Assembly (NCBI RefSeq): GCF_947497915.1
Contig: NZ_CANMIJ010000002.1
Location: 682,001-746,000, forward strand
From: an uncultured Erythrobacter sp.
GTDB lineage: Bacteria; Pseudomonadota; Alphaproteobacteria; Sphingomonadales; Sphingomonadaceae
DNA: 64,000 nt
Direction: 5' to 3'
Position numbers and translations under genes: made by a program. Positions 44,727 through 53,417 of this stretch are shown here, in pieces. How positions within the stretch are numbered: the first letter of the stretch is position 1; every line of letters begins with the position of its first letter. Below the pieces are notes generated by a model. The model did not search any database. It was not told the DNA's origin and saw nothing but the letters and a program-made list of their open reading frames with translations.

Positions 44727-44891
44727 AAAAACTTACCGATCGGGCAAATTCGAGGCTTGTCGTTTGCATACAATTCCTCGTCGCGCGTTTGCCCTAGATA
44801 CTGTCTTGCGACCCGAAGGGCTCGGAGCAGCAATGTGAAGAGTTCCTCAACTCAAATGGGCGGTTCCCTTTGTCGGAGCCGCCCTTTTTTT
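44727..44891 (+). ncRNA. possible small RNA ending at an orphan terminator
   Basis: No coding frame ends here on the plus strand, yet a full intrinsic terminator is present at 44858-44891. A 5-bp hairpin GAGTT-CCTC-AACTC (44840-44853) with the sequence CCTC in its loop precedes it. TAGATA at 44795-44800 could be a -10, but I find no convincing -35. Either a small RNA of roughly 90 bases, or the leader of the AraC-type gene at 44942 with an attenuator. Expression data would be needed to decide. Confidence 0.35.
44858..44891 (+). terminator. orphan intrinsic terminator in the pyrD-AraC gap
   Basis: GGGCGGTTCC (44858-44867) pairs with the GGAGCCGCCC at 44875-44884 (one wobble pair), loop 7 bases, then T7. 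No plus-strand gene lies upstream for over 5 kb, and pyrD and ggt are on the other strand. It sits 50 bases before the AraC-type start. Confidence 0.85.
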
Positions 44892-44941
44892 GTGTCGAAT
44901 CAACCGCGAACCGGTTAAGCTGTAAAAAACCGGGACGCATA

Positions 44942-45868
44942 ATGGACAGTTATCGATACGCTGATTCGGTAGAAAGTGCCGCGAGTGAAGAACTCGCCAG
45001 TTTCGAACTAACCGCAGCTTCGCTTATATCGGTGGATTATATCGCTCCGCCTGCCGCGGTGAGCGATTATGTGACGACCCTGTATCATTTCCGCTGCGAC
45101 GAGCCCGTCATCCGGGACATTCAGCCTGCCTCTGTCGGTCATCTTGCGCTGTTTCCGCGCGGAAAAGGCGAGATGCACTTTCGCGGTGGCCACCGCGATC
45201 CCAATCCCGAAGTGGCCATAATGACACCGCTATCGACGTCGGTTCCGATTGTGGTTGAGGGGCCTTTTCATGTCATCGGTGCGGCGCTTTCACCGCTTGG
45301 TTGGGCGGCGCTCACAGGCTTGCACGCAGGCGATGCGCGCAACCGGCTAAGGCCGGCGGGCGATCTGATCGGCGAAGAAATTGATGCCGTGGGCAAGCGC
45401 CTGAACGCGGCCTATCTTTCGGGCAAAGTGTCCGGGCGGGAATGCGCGCTTGAGCTTGGCGATTTTATCGCCCGCAACGCGAAGCGGGTAAATCCGCGCC
45501 ACAAAGAATTGATTCGCATCGTGAACAATTGGCTGGGCAGCTCGCTCAATCCGGAAATGGACGACCTGATCGAAGCGGCTGCCTATTCCCCGCGTCAGGT
45601 GCAGCGCCTGACAGAACGATATTTCGGCCTCCCTCCCCAAGCGCTCGCGCGGAAATACCGCGCTTTGCGGGCGGCAGCGCTATTGTCTTTCCCCAGCCTG
45701 ACGCCTGAATTCGAAGCGGAACTGGGCGAGGCATTTTTTGATCAGCCCCATATGATCCGTGAGATTACACGGTTTGTTGGCCGTACCCCCGCGCGCCTTT
45801 CGGATGATCAAAGCCCGTATCTGAGCGAAATGATTGACCCGAAGAACTTCAGAGAGCTTGACTTGTAA
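44942..45868 (+). CDS. AraC-family regulator, copy 1 of 3
   Basis: 308 residues. The N-terminal ligand-type domain includes FPRGKGEMHFRGG and VIGAALSPLGWAALTGL. The C-terminal AraC DNA-binding half has two helix-turn-helix elements: LIEAAAYSPRQVQRLTERYFGLPPQAL and EAFFDQPHMIREITRFVGRTPAR. The shared ALSPLGW motif and order are close to the genes at 47751 and 48781 in this window, so these are paralogues. The ligand is unknown. It is preceded by the terminator at 44858. The chosen start is the ATG at 44942; upstream in-frame codons to 44870 would overlap that terminator. Confidence 0.85.
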   Translation: MDSYRYADSVESAASEELASFELTAASLISVDYIAPPAAVSDYVTTLYHFRCDEPVIRDIQPASVGHLALFPRGKGEMHFRGGHRDPNPEVAIMTPLSTSVPIVVEGPFHVIGAALSPLGWAALTGLHAGDARNRLRPAGDLIGEEIDAVGKRLNAAYLSGKVSGRECALELGDFIARNAKRVNPRHKELIRIVNNWLGSSLNPEMDDLIEAAAYSPRQVQRLTERYFGLPPQALARKYRALRAAALLSFPSLTPEFEAELGEAFFDQPHMIREITRFVGRTPARLSDDQSPYLSEMIDPKNFRELDL

Positions 45869-45923
45869 ACCGTCATTGACGACCCCTGTCCAAAACAAAT
45901 GACGCAAAAAACACGGGGTCACC

Positions 45924-47744
45924 ATGCGCACTGTTCCAACACTCGCCGTTTCCATGCTCGCGCTCGCCGCGGCGGCTTGCTCGCCGGCTTCGAAAGCACC
46001 GCTTGCAAGCACTCCCGATCCGATAGCTGCCGAGCCTGCGAAAGCGGAAACCGTCAGCCTGACACAGTTCTTCGCCGACTTTGACGCGGCGGAGCTGGAA
46101 ACGTCACCGATTTCAAAGGCGTATCGCGGAGTGCGCGATGGCGATTACGGCAAGTGGAACGACCCATCAGATGAAGCCGCTGCGGCCGATTTTAAAATGA
46201 CGCAAGATGCGCTCGCGCAAATGCGCGCCGATTATGATCTGGCTGAACTTTCCGAAGAAGACGCGCTGTCATACCGATTGTTCGAGATGATGGCTGATCG
46301 CAGTGCCTCGCTCTACCCATACCGCGAATACAATTTTCTGTTCGATCACCGCCGCGGCGCGCATTCGAACATTCCGGCTTTCCTCATCAACATTCACCGC
46401 GTGAGCGAGCCGGCGCACGCAGAAGCCTATATTCAACGTATCGCTGGTATCGGTCCGCAGCTTTCCGCGCTGACTGCCGAGGCGAAAGAGCGCGCTGATG
46501 CGGGCATTATGCCGCCGGATTGGGTCTACCCCTATGTCATTTCCGATCTCGAAGCGTTGATTGGGGCGGGCGACAACAATGCCATCCTCGAAGATTTTTC
46601 GGGCAAACTGGCGAAGCTTGGGCTGAACACAGAGGCGTCGAACGGGCTGAATGCTGGCGCGAATGACGCATGGAATGAGAGCGCTTTGCCAGCTTACAAA
46701 GGGCTGCTCGCAGAAATGGAGCGTCAGCAGGCCATCGCCCCGACGGATGACGGCATATGGCGCCTGCCAGATGGTGACAAATATTATGCCGCGCGCCTGA
46801 AAAGCTACACCACCACCGATCTGACGGCGGATGAGGTGCACAATATCGGCCTGCGCGAAGTTGAGCGTATCCACGGCGAAATGCGCACCATCATGGCGCA
46901 GGTCGGGTTTGAGGGCAGCTTGCAAGAATTCTTCGAATTCACCCGCACCGATGATCAGTTTTTCTACACCAGCCGCGAAGAATACATCGCCGATGCGCGC
47001 GAGAAGATCGATACGCTGGGCGAGAAAATGCCGGAGTTTTTCGGCACTCTTCCTAAAGCGCCAATGGTAATCAAAGCGGTCGAGGCCTTCCGAGAAAAAA
47101 GCGCAGGCAAAGCGTTCTATCAGGGGCCATCGCCGGATGGATCTCGCCCCGGCACATATTACGTGAACCTCTACCGCCTGCGCGATATGTCCAAAAATGA
47201 ACTCGAAGCGCTGGCCTATCACGAGGGTCTGCCGGGCCATCATCTCCAACGCACAATCCAGACCGAGCTTGGCGATGTTCCGCCGTTCCGCCGATTTGGC
47301 GGGGTCACTGCCTACACCGAAGGTTGGGGTCTGTATTCCGAAGAGCTTGGCAAGGACATGGGCTTTTACGAAGACCCCTATTCCGATTTCGGACGTCTGG
47401 GCATGGAGCTGTGGCGCGCCTGCCGGCTGGTGGTAGACACCGGTCTGCACTCCAAACGCTGGACCCGCGAAGAGGCGATTGATTACCTCAAGGTCAACAC
47501 GCCCAATCCCGAAGGCGACGTTGTGAAAGCGATCGAACGCTATATCACAACCCCGGGCCAAGCGACGGCTTACATGATCGGCAAGCTGAAGATTATGGAG
47601 CTGCGCGCAATGGCGCAGACTGAACTGGGCGATGATTTTGATTGGCCCGGTTTCCATGATGCTGTGCTGCTCAGCGGCCCTGTCCCACTCGAAATTCTTG
47701 AAGAGAATGTCGAGAAGTGGGTCGAAAGCAAAAAGGGCGGGTAA
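45924..47744 (+). CDS. DUF885 family zinc-peptidase-like lipoprotein
   Basis: 606 residues. Lipoprotein signal (MRTVPTLAVSMLALAAAACSP, Cys at residue 19) precedes a long helical domain. HEGLPGHHLQ in the C-terminal third gives the HExxxHH-type motif expected for zinc peptidases in this family. No substrate is known for DUF885. It is encoded between AraC-type regulators, 56 bp after the first and 7 bp before the second, so the gene and the second regulator are probably one transcript. Confidence 0.85.
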   Translation: MRTVPTLAVSMLALAAAACSPASKAPLASTPDPIAAEPAKAETVSLTQFFADFDAAELETSPISKAYRGVRDGDYGKWNDPSDEAAAADFKMTQDALAQMRADYDLAELSEEDALSYRLFEMMADRSASLYPYREYNFLFDHRRGAHSNIPAFLINIHRVSEPAHAEAYIQRIAGIGPQLSALTAEAKERADAGIMPPDWVYPYVISDLEALIGAGDNNAILEDFSGKLAKLGLNTEASNGLNAGANDAWNESALPAYKGLLAEMERQQAIAPTDDGIWRLPDGDKYYAARLKSYTTTDLTADEVHNIGLREVERIHGEMRTIMAQVGFEGSLQEFFEFTRTDDQFFYTSREEYIADAREKIDTLGEKMPEFFGTLPKAPMVIKAVEAFREKSAGKAFYQGPSPDGSRPGTYYVNLYRLRDMSKNELEALAYHEGLPGHHLQRTIQTELGDVPPFRRFGGVTAYTEGWGLYSEELGKDMGFYEDPYSDFGRLGMELWRACRLVVDTGLHSKRWTREEAIDYLKVNTPNPEGDVVKAIERYITTPGQATAYMIGKLKIMELRAMAQTELGDDFDWPGFHDAVLLSGPVPLEILEENVEKWVESKKGG

Positions 47745-47750
47745 CGGGCA

Positions 47751-48644
47751 ATGCCCCACACTCAACTGCGCCAACTCGATTTAGCCGACTCGATCCCTTT
47801 CGGATTCGAGCTCATCGCAGCGCCAGCTGATCTGTCAGATCTGATCAACACGTTCTTCGTCGTAACGGCGGACACGGAAACGCTCGACGAAGTAATGCCA
47901 GCCTATTCGGCGCAGCTGATGATCTATGTCGAGGGCAGTTCCGATTTGCGGCCCGATGGCGGCGAGGTTTATCAATCGCAAACGGTCACATTCACGGCGC
48001 CCTTGATGAGCGCGGCTCCGTTCACGATGAAAGGCCCGGCCAAGATTGTCGGCGCTTCGCTCACCCCGCTCGGCTGGCATTGTCTTTCGGGACTGGATGC
48101 GGACGCGGTGAACAATTGCATGATTCAAGGCGGCGAAGTTCTATCCGATACTGAAATGACAGAGCTGAATGGCTTGGCTCAGGATTGCCGCAACGGCGCG
48201 GTTCCCGTTGCGCGTTTATGCGATGCGATGGCCGATGCGGTGCGCCGCCGCAAAGGATCGATCAACCCTGAGCATCAACGCTTTGTCGGTAAGGTAACCG
48301 CTTGGCTTTCCGGCGCCTTGAACCCGCCATTGGATGAATTTTATGCCGAGGCGGGTGTCTCAGTCCGGTCTGCACAGCGGCTGTGCAAACGGTATTTCGG
48401 GGTTTCGCCCTCGCGGCTTATCAAGCGGTATCGCGCCATCCGCGCGGCAATGTTTCTGGCCAATCCGGACCTATCGGATTCCATCAGAAGCGAGATTTTG
48501 GACATTTACTTCGATCAGGCGCATCTGATCCGGGACATTCGCCGCTATACCGGGCGCACCCCAACCGCGCTTCAAAAAACCTCTGTCTTGCAAGACACAC
48601 TTGATCCCGAAGCGCACGGCGAAGGCGCAAAAATACTTCGCTGA
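47751..48644 (+). CDS. AraC-family regulator, copy 2 of 3
   Basis: 297 residues. Same plan as copies 1 and 3, with the ligand-domain motif GASLTPLGWHCLSGL near residue 100 and HTH regions EFYAEAGVSVRSAQRLCKRYFGVSPSRLIK and EILDIYFDQAHLIRDIRRYTGRTPTAL. The divergence from the other two copies is larger than theirs from each other. It starts 7 bp after the DUF885 stop. A minor hairpin GGGC-AAT-GCCC overlaps its start codon. Confidence 0.85.
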   Translation: MPHTQLRQLDLADSIPFGFELIAAPADLSDLINTFFVVTADTETLDEVMPAYSAQLMIYVEGSSDLRPDGGEVYQSQTVTFTAPLMSAAPFTMKGPAKIVGASLTPLGWHCLSGLDADAVNNCMIQGGEVLSDTEMTELNGLAQDCRNGAVPVARLCDAMADAVRRRKGSINPEHQRFVGKVTAWLSGALNPPLDEFYAEAGVSVRSAQRLCKRYFGVSPSRLIKRYRAIRAAMFLANPDLSDSIRSEILDIYFDQAHLIRDIRRYTGRTPTALQKTSVLQDTLDPEAHGEGAKILR

Positions 48645-48744
48645 CCTTCGATGTCGCTGTAATACAATGACGATGCGTCGCACCCAATTAACACCGTCCG
48701 TGAGCCAGATAGAGCGGGACCTCCAGTTTCCGCTTAGCCGGCAC

Positions 48745-48795
48745 AAGGGACGGCGTGTTGGCGGGTCGCAATAAGCTGCCATGCCGTCCCTTTTT
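48745..48795 (+). promoter_or_regulatory. hairpin-plus-U-run spanning the start codon of AraC copy 3
   Basis: AAGGGACGGC (48745-48754) is complementary to GCCGTCCCTT (48783-48792), which contains the second and third codons of the gene at 48781, and TTTTT follows (48791-48795). It has the form of an intrinsic terminator whose stem covers the region around the start codon (48781). It could be an attenuator or translation block. The 28-base loop is long for a terminator. Confidence 0.4.
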
Positions 48796-49653
48796 CACCT
48801 CGAATATTTCGATCCGCCTCCTGAACTGGCGCAGCACGTGCTCGCGCTGTTCTATTTCGCGTGGGACGAAACCGATATTGTCGATCGCCATCCCGGTGCG
48901 CTGCCGCAAATTGTCCTTTTCCCGCACGGCTTCGGAGAAATGCGCGCCGGTGGCCGCACTCAGCGCCTTGCGGGTGAGGTGCATATGCTCGCCGGCTTTG
49001 ATACTGCCGCCCCATTCACGATGGATGGGCCATGGCACGCCATCGGCGCTTCGCTTTCCCCGCTTGGCTGGGCCGCTTTAGCACGGCAGCCTGCGAACGA
49101 GCATTTCAACCGGCTTATCCCGGCGGACGAACTGATCGGGTCCGACGTAAATGCCTTCGCGCAAGAGACCAATGACCTTTACCGATCAGGCGCCATGTCC
49201 GGCCCGGATGCTTGCAAAGCCCTCGCAGACTGGATCGCGCCTCGATTTGCGGCCGTTCCTGAAGAGCACGCGGCTCTCATCAGGCAAGGCCTTGCATGGC
49301 TCAGTTCATCTTTGAATCCCGATGTCGAAAAGCTGTTTGCTGAAACAGGGTATTCGCGGCGACAGGCGGAACGTCTGGTCACGCGCTATTTCGGGCTGAC
49401 CCCGCGCGCGCTGGCCCGCAAATATCGCGCTGTGCGCGCGGCCAGTTTGCTAGCGCAGCCCGAACTTACCGACGAAGGCGAGGCCGAAATTGCAGCGGCG
49501 TTCTATGATCAGCCGCATATGATCCGCGAGATTCGCCGCTATTGCGGCTATACGCCCACGCGGCTTGGCGGGCCGGAAGAGCCGCTTTTCCAGGCTCTGC
49601 TGCGGATGAAGAACCTCGACAGGCTCAAGGAATTCCGGGTCATCGGCAAGTAA
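48781..49653 (+). CDS. AraC-family regulator, copy 3 of 3
   Basis: 290 residues. Ligand-domain motif AIGASLSPLGWAALARQ near residue 95 and HTH regions LFAETGYSRRQAERLVTRYFGLTPRALARKYRAVRAA and AAFYDQPHMIREIRRYCGYTPTRL. It is most like copy 1 (shared segments RALARKYRA and the DQPHMIREI). It starts at 48781 within a hairpin (48745-48795). Its 3' side leads to the SUF operon, with 88 bp between. Confidence 0.85.
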   Translation: MPSLFHLEYFDPPPELAQHVLALFYFAWDETDIVDRHPGALPQIVLFPHGFGEMRAGGRTQRLAGEVHMLAGFDTAAPFTMDGPWHAIGASLSPLGWAALARQPANEHFNRLIPADELIGSDVNAFAQETNDLYRSGAMSGPDACKALADWIAPRFAAVPEEHAALIRQGLAWLSSSLNPDVEKLFAETGYSRRQAERLVTRYFGLTPRALARKYRAVRAASLLAQPELTDEGEAEIAAAFYDQPHMIREIRRYCGYTPTRLGGPEEPLFQALLRMKNLDRLKEFRVIGK

Positions 49654-49709
49654 TGCGAAAGGCGCTGCCGCCAAACCGCTAACGACTCGCAACAAGGGGT
49701 TTTGGCTTG

Positions 49710-49734
49710 AATTCGGATCAAAATACTCCGAATT
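49710..49734. promoter_or_regulatory. operator and promoter of the SUF operon
   Basis: Perfect 8-bp arms AATTCGGA (49710-49717) and TCCGAATT (49727-49734) with a 9-base spacer, ending 7 bases before the Rrf2 start. TTGGCT upstream and AAATAC within the spacer could be -35 and -10. This is the expected place for an iron-sulfur-responsive Rrf2 dimer. The predicted leader would be very short, without a clear ribosome binding site. Confidence 0.65.
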
Positions 49735-49741
49735 AGCGCGC

Positions 49742-50170
49742 ATGCGCCTTTCCAACCTTGCAGATTACGCTGTCATCACGATGAGCGCCGCCGCTGGCCA
49801 TTGCGGCGGGACACGCACCAGCGCGAGCGAACTGGCGGCGGAAACGGGCTTGCCAAAGCCGACCGTGCAAAAACTGGTTAGCAAGCTAACGGGGGCCGGA
49901 TTGCTCCGGTCGGAACGCGGCGCGAATGGCGGGCTTCAACTCGCCCGGCCAGCCGCTGCGATCACTGTCGCCGATATTGTCGAGGCGGTGGAAGGCCCGA
50001 TAGCTCTGACGGCCTGCGTCGATGTGAACGGCGATTGCGATCACGAAGCGCGCTGCACAATGAAACCGCATTGGCCGCTGATCAATGATGCTTTGCGCGG
50101 CGCTTTGGCGAATATCACGCTGACCCAGCTGCGCACCCAACCCCTCTCAGTCGAAAAAGAACTGGCATGA
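49742..50170 (+). CDS. Rrf2-family iron-sulfur regulator of the SUF operon
   Basis: 142 residues. Winged helix N-terminus ([18 protein letters not shown], then [22 protein letters not shown]) and the three-cysteine cluster segment: Cys92, Cys99 and Cys105 in [15 protein letters not shown], with His110 nearby. That is the [2Fe-2S] pattern of IscR and SUF-type Rrf2 regulators. It should sense cluster supply and control the operon from the 25-bp operator upstream. Its stop overlaps the sufB start by 4 bases (ATGA). Confidence 0.93.
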   Translation: MRLSNLADYAVITMSAAAGHCGGTRTSASELAAETGLPKPTVQKLVSKLTGAGLLRSERGANGGLQLARPAAAITVADIVEAVEGPIALTACVDVNGDCDHEARCTMKPHWPLINDALRGALANITLTQLRTQPLSVEKELA

Positions 50171-51669
50171 CCGAAAACGTCGATCTCCAAACCCACGATC
50201 CAGAGATGGACGCCGATGCGAAAGCAGCGGCCGCCGCGAATGCTGGCGAATACGAGCATGGCTGGTCTTCGGATATTGAAACCGAATTTGCCGAAAAAGG
50301 TCTGACAGAAGACACCGTCCGCTTTATCTCTGGCAAAAAGGGTGAGCCGGAATGGATGCTAGACTGGCGGCTTAAGGCATTCCGCCTGTGGCAGGACATG
50401 GAAGAGCCCGATTGGGCCAAAGTCGGCTATCCGAAAATCGATTATCAAGACGCGTATTATTACGCCGCGCCGACGAAAAAGATTGAGCTGGATTCTCTCG
50501 ATGATCTCGATCCTGAGATTAAGCGCGTTTACGATAAGCTCGGCATTCCCTTGGGCGAACAGGAAGTGCTCGCCGGGGTGAAGGGCGCAAAGAAAGTCGC
50601 CGTGGACGCGGTGTTTGACAGCGTTAGCGTCGCGACATCTTTTCGCGAAGAGCTGATGCGGGCAGGCGTGATCTTCCGCTCAATCTCAGAAGCGATCAAA
50701 GAATATCCTGAGTTGGTGAAGAAGTGGCTCGGCCGCGTCGTGCCGACCCGCGACAACTATTTCGCCTGCCTCAATGCGGCGGTCTTTTCCGATGGCACAT
50801 TTGTATACGTACCCGAAGGCGTGCGTTGCCCGATGGAGCTCTCCACCTATTTCCGTATCAACGCCGAGAATACGGGCCAGTTTGAACGCACTCTGATCAT
50901 CGCTGAAAAGGGCGCTTACGTCTCTTATCTCGAAGGCTGCACTGCGCCGATGCGCGATGAAAACCAGCTGCATGCCGCTGTGGTCGAATTGGTCGCGATG
51001 GAAGATGCAGAGATCAAATATTCGACCGTTCAAAACTGGTATCCCGGCAACTCCGAAGGCGTGGGCGGGATCTACAATTTCGTGACCAAGCGCGGGCTGT
51101 GCCAGGGCGACCGCTCCAAAATTAGCTGGACGCAGGTCGAAACCGGCTCTGCCGTGACGTGGAAATACCCATCCTGCGTGCTCAACGGTGAAAACAGCGT
51201 CGGCGAGTTTTACTCGGTCGCCGTGACCAACAATTATCAGCAAGCCGACACCGGCACAAAGATGATCCATAACGGCAAGGGATCGCGCTCAACGATCATT
51301 TCCAAAGGGATCAGCGCGGGCAAATCAAACAACACCTATCGCGGGCTTGTCCGCGTGGGCCCCAAAGCAGAAGGCGTGCGCAATTTCACACAATGCGACA
51401 GCCTGCTGCTCGGCGATGAATGCGGCGCGCATACTGTGCCGTATATCGAGGTGAAGAACCCCGGCGCGCAGATCGAGCACGAGGCGACCACCTCCAAAAT
51501 CAGTGACGAGCAATTGTTCTACGCCATGCAGCGCGGGCTGGACGAGGAAGAGGCCGTGGCCCTGATCGTCAACGGATTTGCGAAAGACGTGCTGAAAGAA
51601 CTGCCGATGGAATTTGCGGTCGAAGCGCAGAAGCTTCTGGCGATTTCACTTGAGGGGAGTGTGGGGTGA
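50167..51669 (+). CDS. sufB: SufB, scaffold subunit of the SUF complex
   Basis: 500 residues, the normal length. [73 protein letters not shown] and the [27 protein letters not shown] stretches mark the beta-helix scaffold where clusters assemble with SufC2D. The start overlaps the regulator's stop. It is the first structural gene of the operon. Confidence 0.97.
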   Translation: MTENVDLQTHDPEMDADAKAAAAANAGEYEHGWSSDIETEFAEKGLTEDTVRFISGKKGEPEWMLDWRLKAFRLWQDMEEPDWAKVGYPKIDYQDAYYYAAPTKKIELDSLDDLDPEIKRVYDKLGIPLGEQEVLAGVKGAKKVAVDAVFDSVSVATSFREELMRAGVIFRSISEAIKEYPELVKKWLGRVVPTRDNYFACLNAAVFSDGTFVYVPEGVRCPMELSTYFRINAENTGQFERTLIIAEKGAYVSYLEGCTAPMRDENQLHAAVVELVAMEDAEIKYSTVQNWYPGNSEGVGGIYNFVTKRGLCQGDRSKISWTQVETGSAVTWKYPSCVLNGENSVGEFYSVAVTNNYQQADTGTKMIHNGKGSRSTIISKGISAGKSNNTYRGLVRVGPKAEGVRNFTQCDSLLLGDECGAHTVPYIEVKNPGAQIEHEATTSKISDEQLFYAMQRGLDEEEAVALIVNGFAKDVLKELPMEFAVEAQKLLAISLEGSVG

Positions 51670-52325
51670 TGCGCGCTGCATTCGCCTGTGTTGTATCCGC
51701 TTTTGCGGCCATGATGGTGACCGCTCCGGCGGCTGCGCGGGATTTTGTGTCCTATGCTTCGACCACACCAATCCTCTATCGCTATGCCGCCTGCGCGTTT
51801 GATGGCGGTGCCGCAACCGTAGAGGCGCAGATCGAAAAATGCGCTAAGTTGAAGTCCGAACTGTCCGAAGAAGCGAAGATCGTCATAAGGCGCTTTCACG
51901 TTCTGGAGCGAGCCGATGTCGAACGCGAACTACGCGAAGGCTTTCGCGAAATTGAACGCGATATCCGCCAAACACGGGACCGCAACAAACCGGTTCCCCC
52001 TGCTATTGTCGCCTATCTGAAATGCATGGGCGAAGGGGCCATGGCGACCGAGGATTATCAGGCAGGCGATGCCGTCACCTACATCGGTGTCGAAGGTGCC
52101 TGTGAAGACAGCACGATTGCCGCTGCGAAAGATGGCCTGACGAAAGGCCAGAAAATCAGCACGAGAGCGCTCTATCTTCGGTTTCAACGCCGTGGCCGTT
52201 TGACCTTCCCTCTCGCGCGTCAGGCCCTTCGCCGCTCGCCTGGCGGAACCCGCCTTCTGCCTGCGAAAATCATGGACCGCAGTTTTCTCAATATCGGCTT
52301 GATCAAAAAGGCGACCAATGACTGA
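51669..52325 (+). CDS. secreted protein of unknown function in the SUF operon
   Basis: 218 residues. A signal peptide (residues about 1-23, AAFACVVSAFAAMMVTAPAAARD) is followed by a mature part with several cysteines (YAACAFDG, IEKCAKLK, YLKCMGEG, EGACEDS) that could pair as disulfides. I do not recognise a family. It overlaps the sufB stop by one base (TGATG) and the next gene by 8 bases, so it is translated with the SUF proteins although it is predicted to be exported. ATG at 51669 follows an in-frame GTG at 51666. Confidence 0.65.
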   Translation: MRAAFACVVSAFAAMMVTAPAAARDFVSYASTTPILYRYAACAFDGGAATVEAQIEKCAKLKSELSEEAKIVIRRFHVLERADVERELREGFREIERDIRQTRDRNKPVPPAIVAYLKCMGEGAMATEDYQAGDAVTYIGVEGACEDSTIAAAKDGLTKGQKISTRALYLRFQRRGRLTFPLARQALRRSPGGTRLLPAKIMDRSFLNIGLIKKATND

Positions 52326-52875
52326 CCGCAAGAAACTCGCTCTGAAACCCGCGTCCGAGCAGGGTGATCCAACCGAGAACCTCAACAAAAAGGGTCGCGG
52401 TTGGAAGATTTCCGACAAGCGTCTTGATGAGCTGCATGATCGTGCGCGCGAGATGAAGCGGTTTGCTTCGCCTGCGCACAAGGCTCTCGCTGCGCGGTTC
52501 GCGAAGGCCGATTTGGGCCGCCACACCTTCAAACGTTTTGCTGTTGTCGGCAGTGCGATTGTCGATTTCAATTGCCACACTCTCGGCATGGCGATCGATA
52601 TTTTTGAGGAAGACGACAACGAGACGCTGGCGACGCGGCGCGACAAAAGCCTTGAGGCGGTCGGCATCAAGGTGATGCGCATCCGTGCCACCGATATCCT
52701 CGACGATATGGACAAGGTGCTGGAACGCATCACGCTCGGCATGCGCGCCCGCATCGGCGACCGGCGCGAAGCCGCTCGCGCCCACCGCGAGGCCAATCCG
52801 AAACAGGATTACTACCAGCGCCGCGACCAGAATGATCGCCCCTCACGCACGAACAACGATTACTCACGGGACTGA
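52318..52875 (+). CDS. DUF559-like (Vsr-fold) protein in the SUF operon, active site doubtful
   Basis: 185 residues. The central part VVGSAIVDFNCHTLGMAIDIFEEDD to RRDKSLEAVGIKVMRIRATDIL follows the DUF559 pattern of restriction-endonuclease-like folds (VDF, Glu/Asp region, R..RD..L...G..V.R). The usual EvDG metal motif is not clear, so nuclease activity is uncertain. The C-terminal tail is rich in Arg, Asn and Asp. It overlaps the upstream gene by 8 bases. Confidence 0.65.
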   Translation: MTDRKKLALKPASEQGDPTENLNKKGRGWKISDKRLDELHDRAREMKRFASPAHKALAARFAKADLGRHTFKRFAVVGSAIVDFNCHTLGMAIDIFEEDDNETLATRRDKSLEAVGIKVMRIRATDILDDMDKVLERITLGMRARIGDRREAARAHREANPKQDYYQRRDQNDRPSRTNNDYSRD

Positions 52876-52880
52876 ATAGG

Positions 52881-53417
52881 ATGACTTTGCTTTCAATTGC
52901 CGCCAGCACCTTCATCGCGCCTTTGTTTGCACTGCAATCAACCGGCGCCACCGCTGTTGCGATCAAGAATGACGCACCGGAAACATGGACCGTCGAATAT
53001 CCGCGCATCATCACGCCTTTTGTCGATGATTATCGCCGTTGTCTGAATGTAGCGAACCGCCGGATTACGGGAGAGGCCAATCTGGAAGCGCAGCACCGCG
53101 CCGATTTAACGCGCTGCGCACAGGCCTCGTCCGAGGCGCAATCCGAGGCAAACCGCGTGCTCGCCAATCGCGGCGAACTGGAAGAATACGCACCCGCCGA
53201 TGTCTCCGAAGTTTTTGAACATATCGGCCGCATCCATGTCGCGCGCGGCGCTGATCTTGATCGGCAGTTTTTGCAGCGCCTTCAAGGCGCGGAACGGCGA
53301 GTAGAAGAATATGACCGCGACAAACCCAAAGGGCTCGTCATCGAATTGCGCGATGCCTCTGTGGTGAAGGCCGCGATCGACCAAAGCCAGGCTATTAGCG
53401 AGGACGCAGCCGAGTAA
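52881..53417 (+). CDS. exported protein of unknown function in the SUF operon
   Basis: 178 residues. N-terminal hydrophobic stretch (residues about 3-20, LLSIAASTFIAPLFALQ) may be a signal peptide. Mature part: YRRCLNVANRRITGEANLEAQHRADLTRCAQASSEAQSEANRVLANRGELEE and a C-terminal FLQRLQGAERRVEEYDRDKPKGLV. Two cysteines are present. No family is recognised. AGG lies just before the start. Its stop overlaps the sufC start (TAATG). Confidence 0.6.
   Translation: MTLLSIAASTFIAPLFALQSTGATAVAIKNDAPETWTVEYPRIITPFVDDYRRCLNVANRRITGEANLEAQHRADLTRCAQASSEAQSEANRVLANRGELEEYAPADVSEVFEHIGRIHVARGADLDRQFLQRLQGAERRVEEYDRDKPKGLVIELRDASVVKAAIDQSQAISEDAAE

Noticed and set aside
44870..44941. N-terminal extension of AraC copy 1 starting at 44870
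   Set aside because: Would begin inside the terminator hairpin and adds residues unlike the paralogues.
46269..47774. 501-residue open frame antisense to the DUF885 gene
   Set aside because: The plus-strand frame carries a lipoprotein signal and the HEGLPGHH motif. The antisense frame has no domain and arises from GC-rich codon bias.
48645..48744. A separate small gene between AraC copies 2 and 3
   Set aside because: No open frame with a ribosome binding site; only the hairpin at 48745-48795 stands out.
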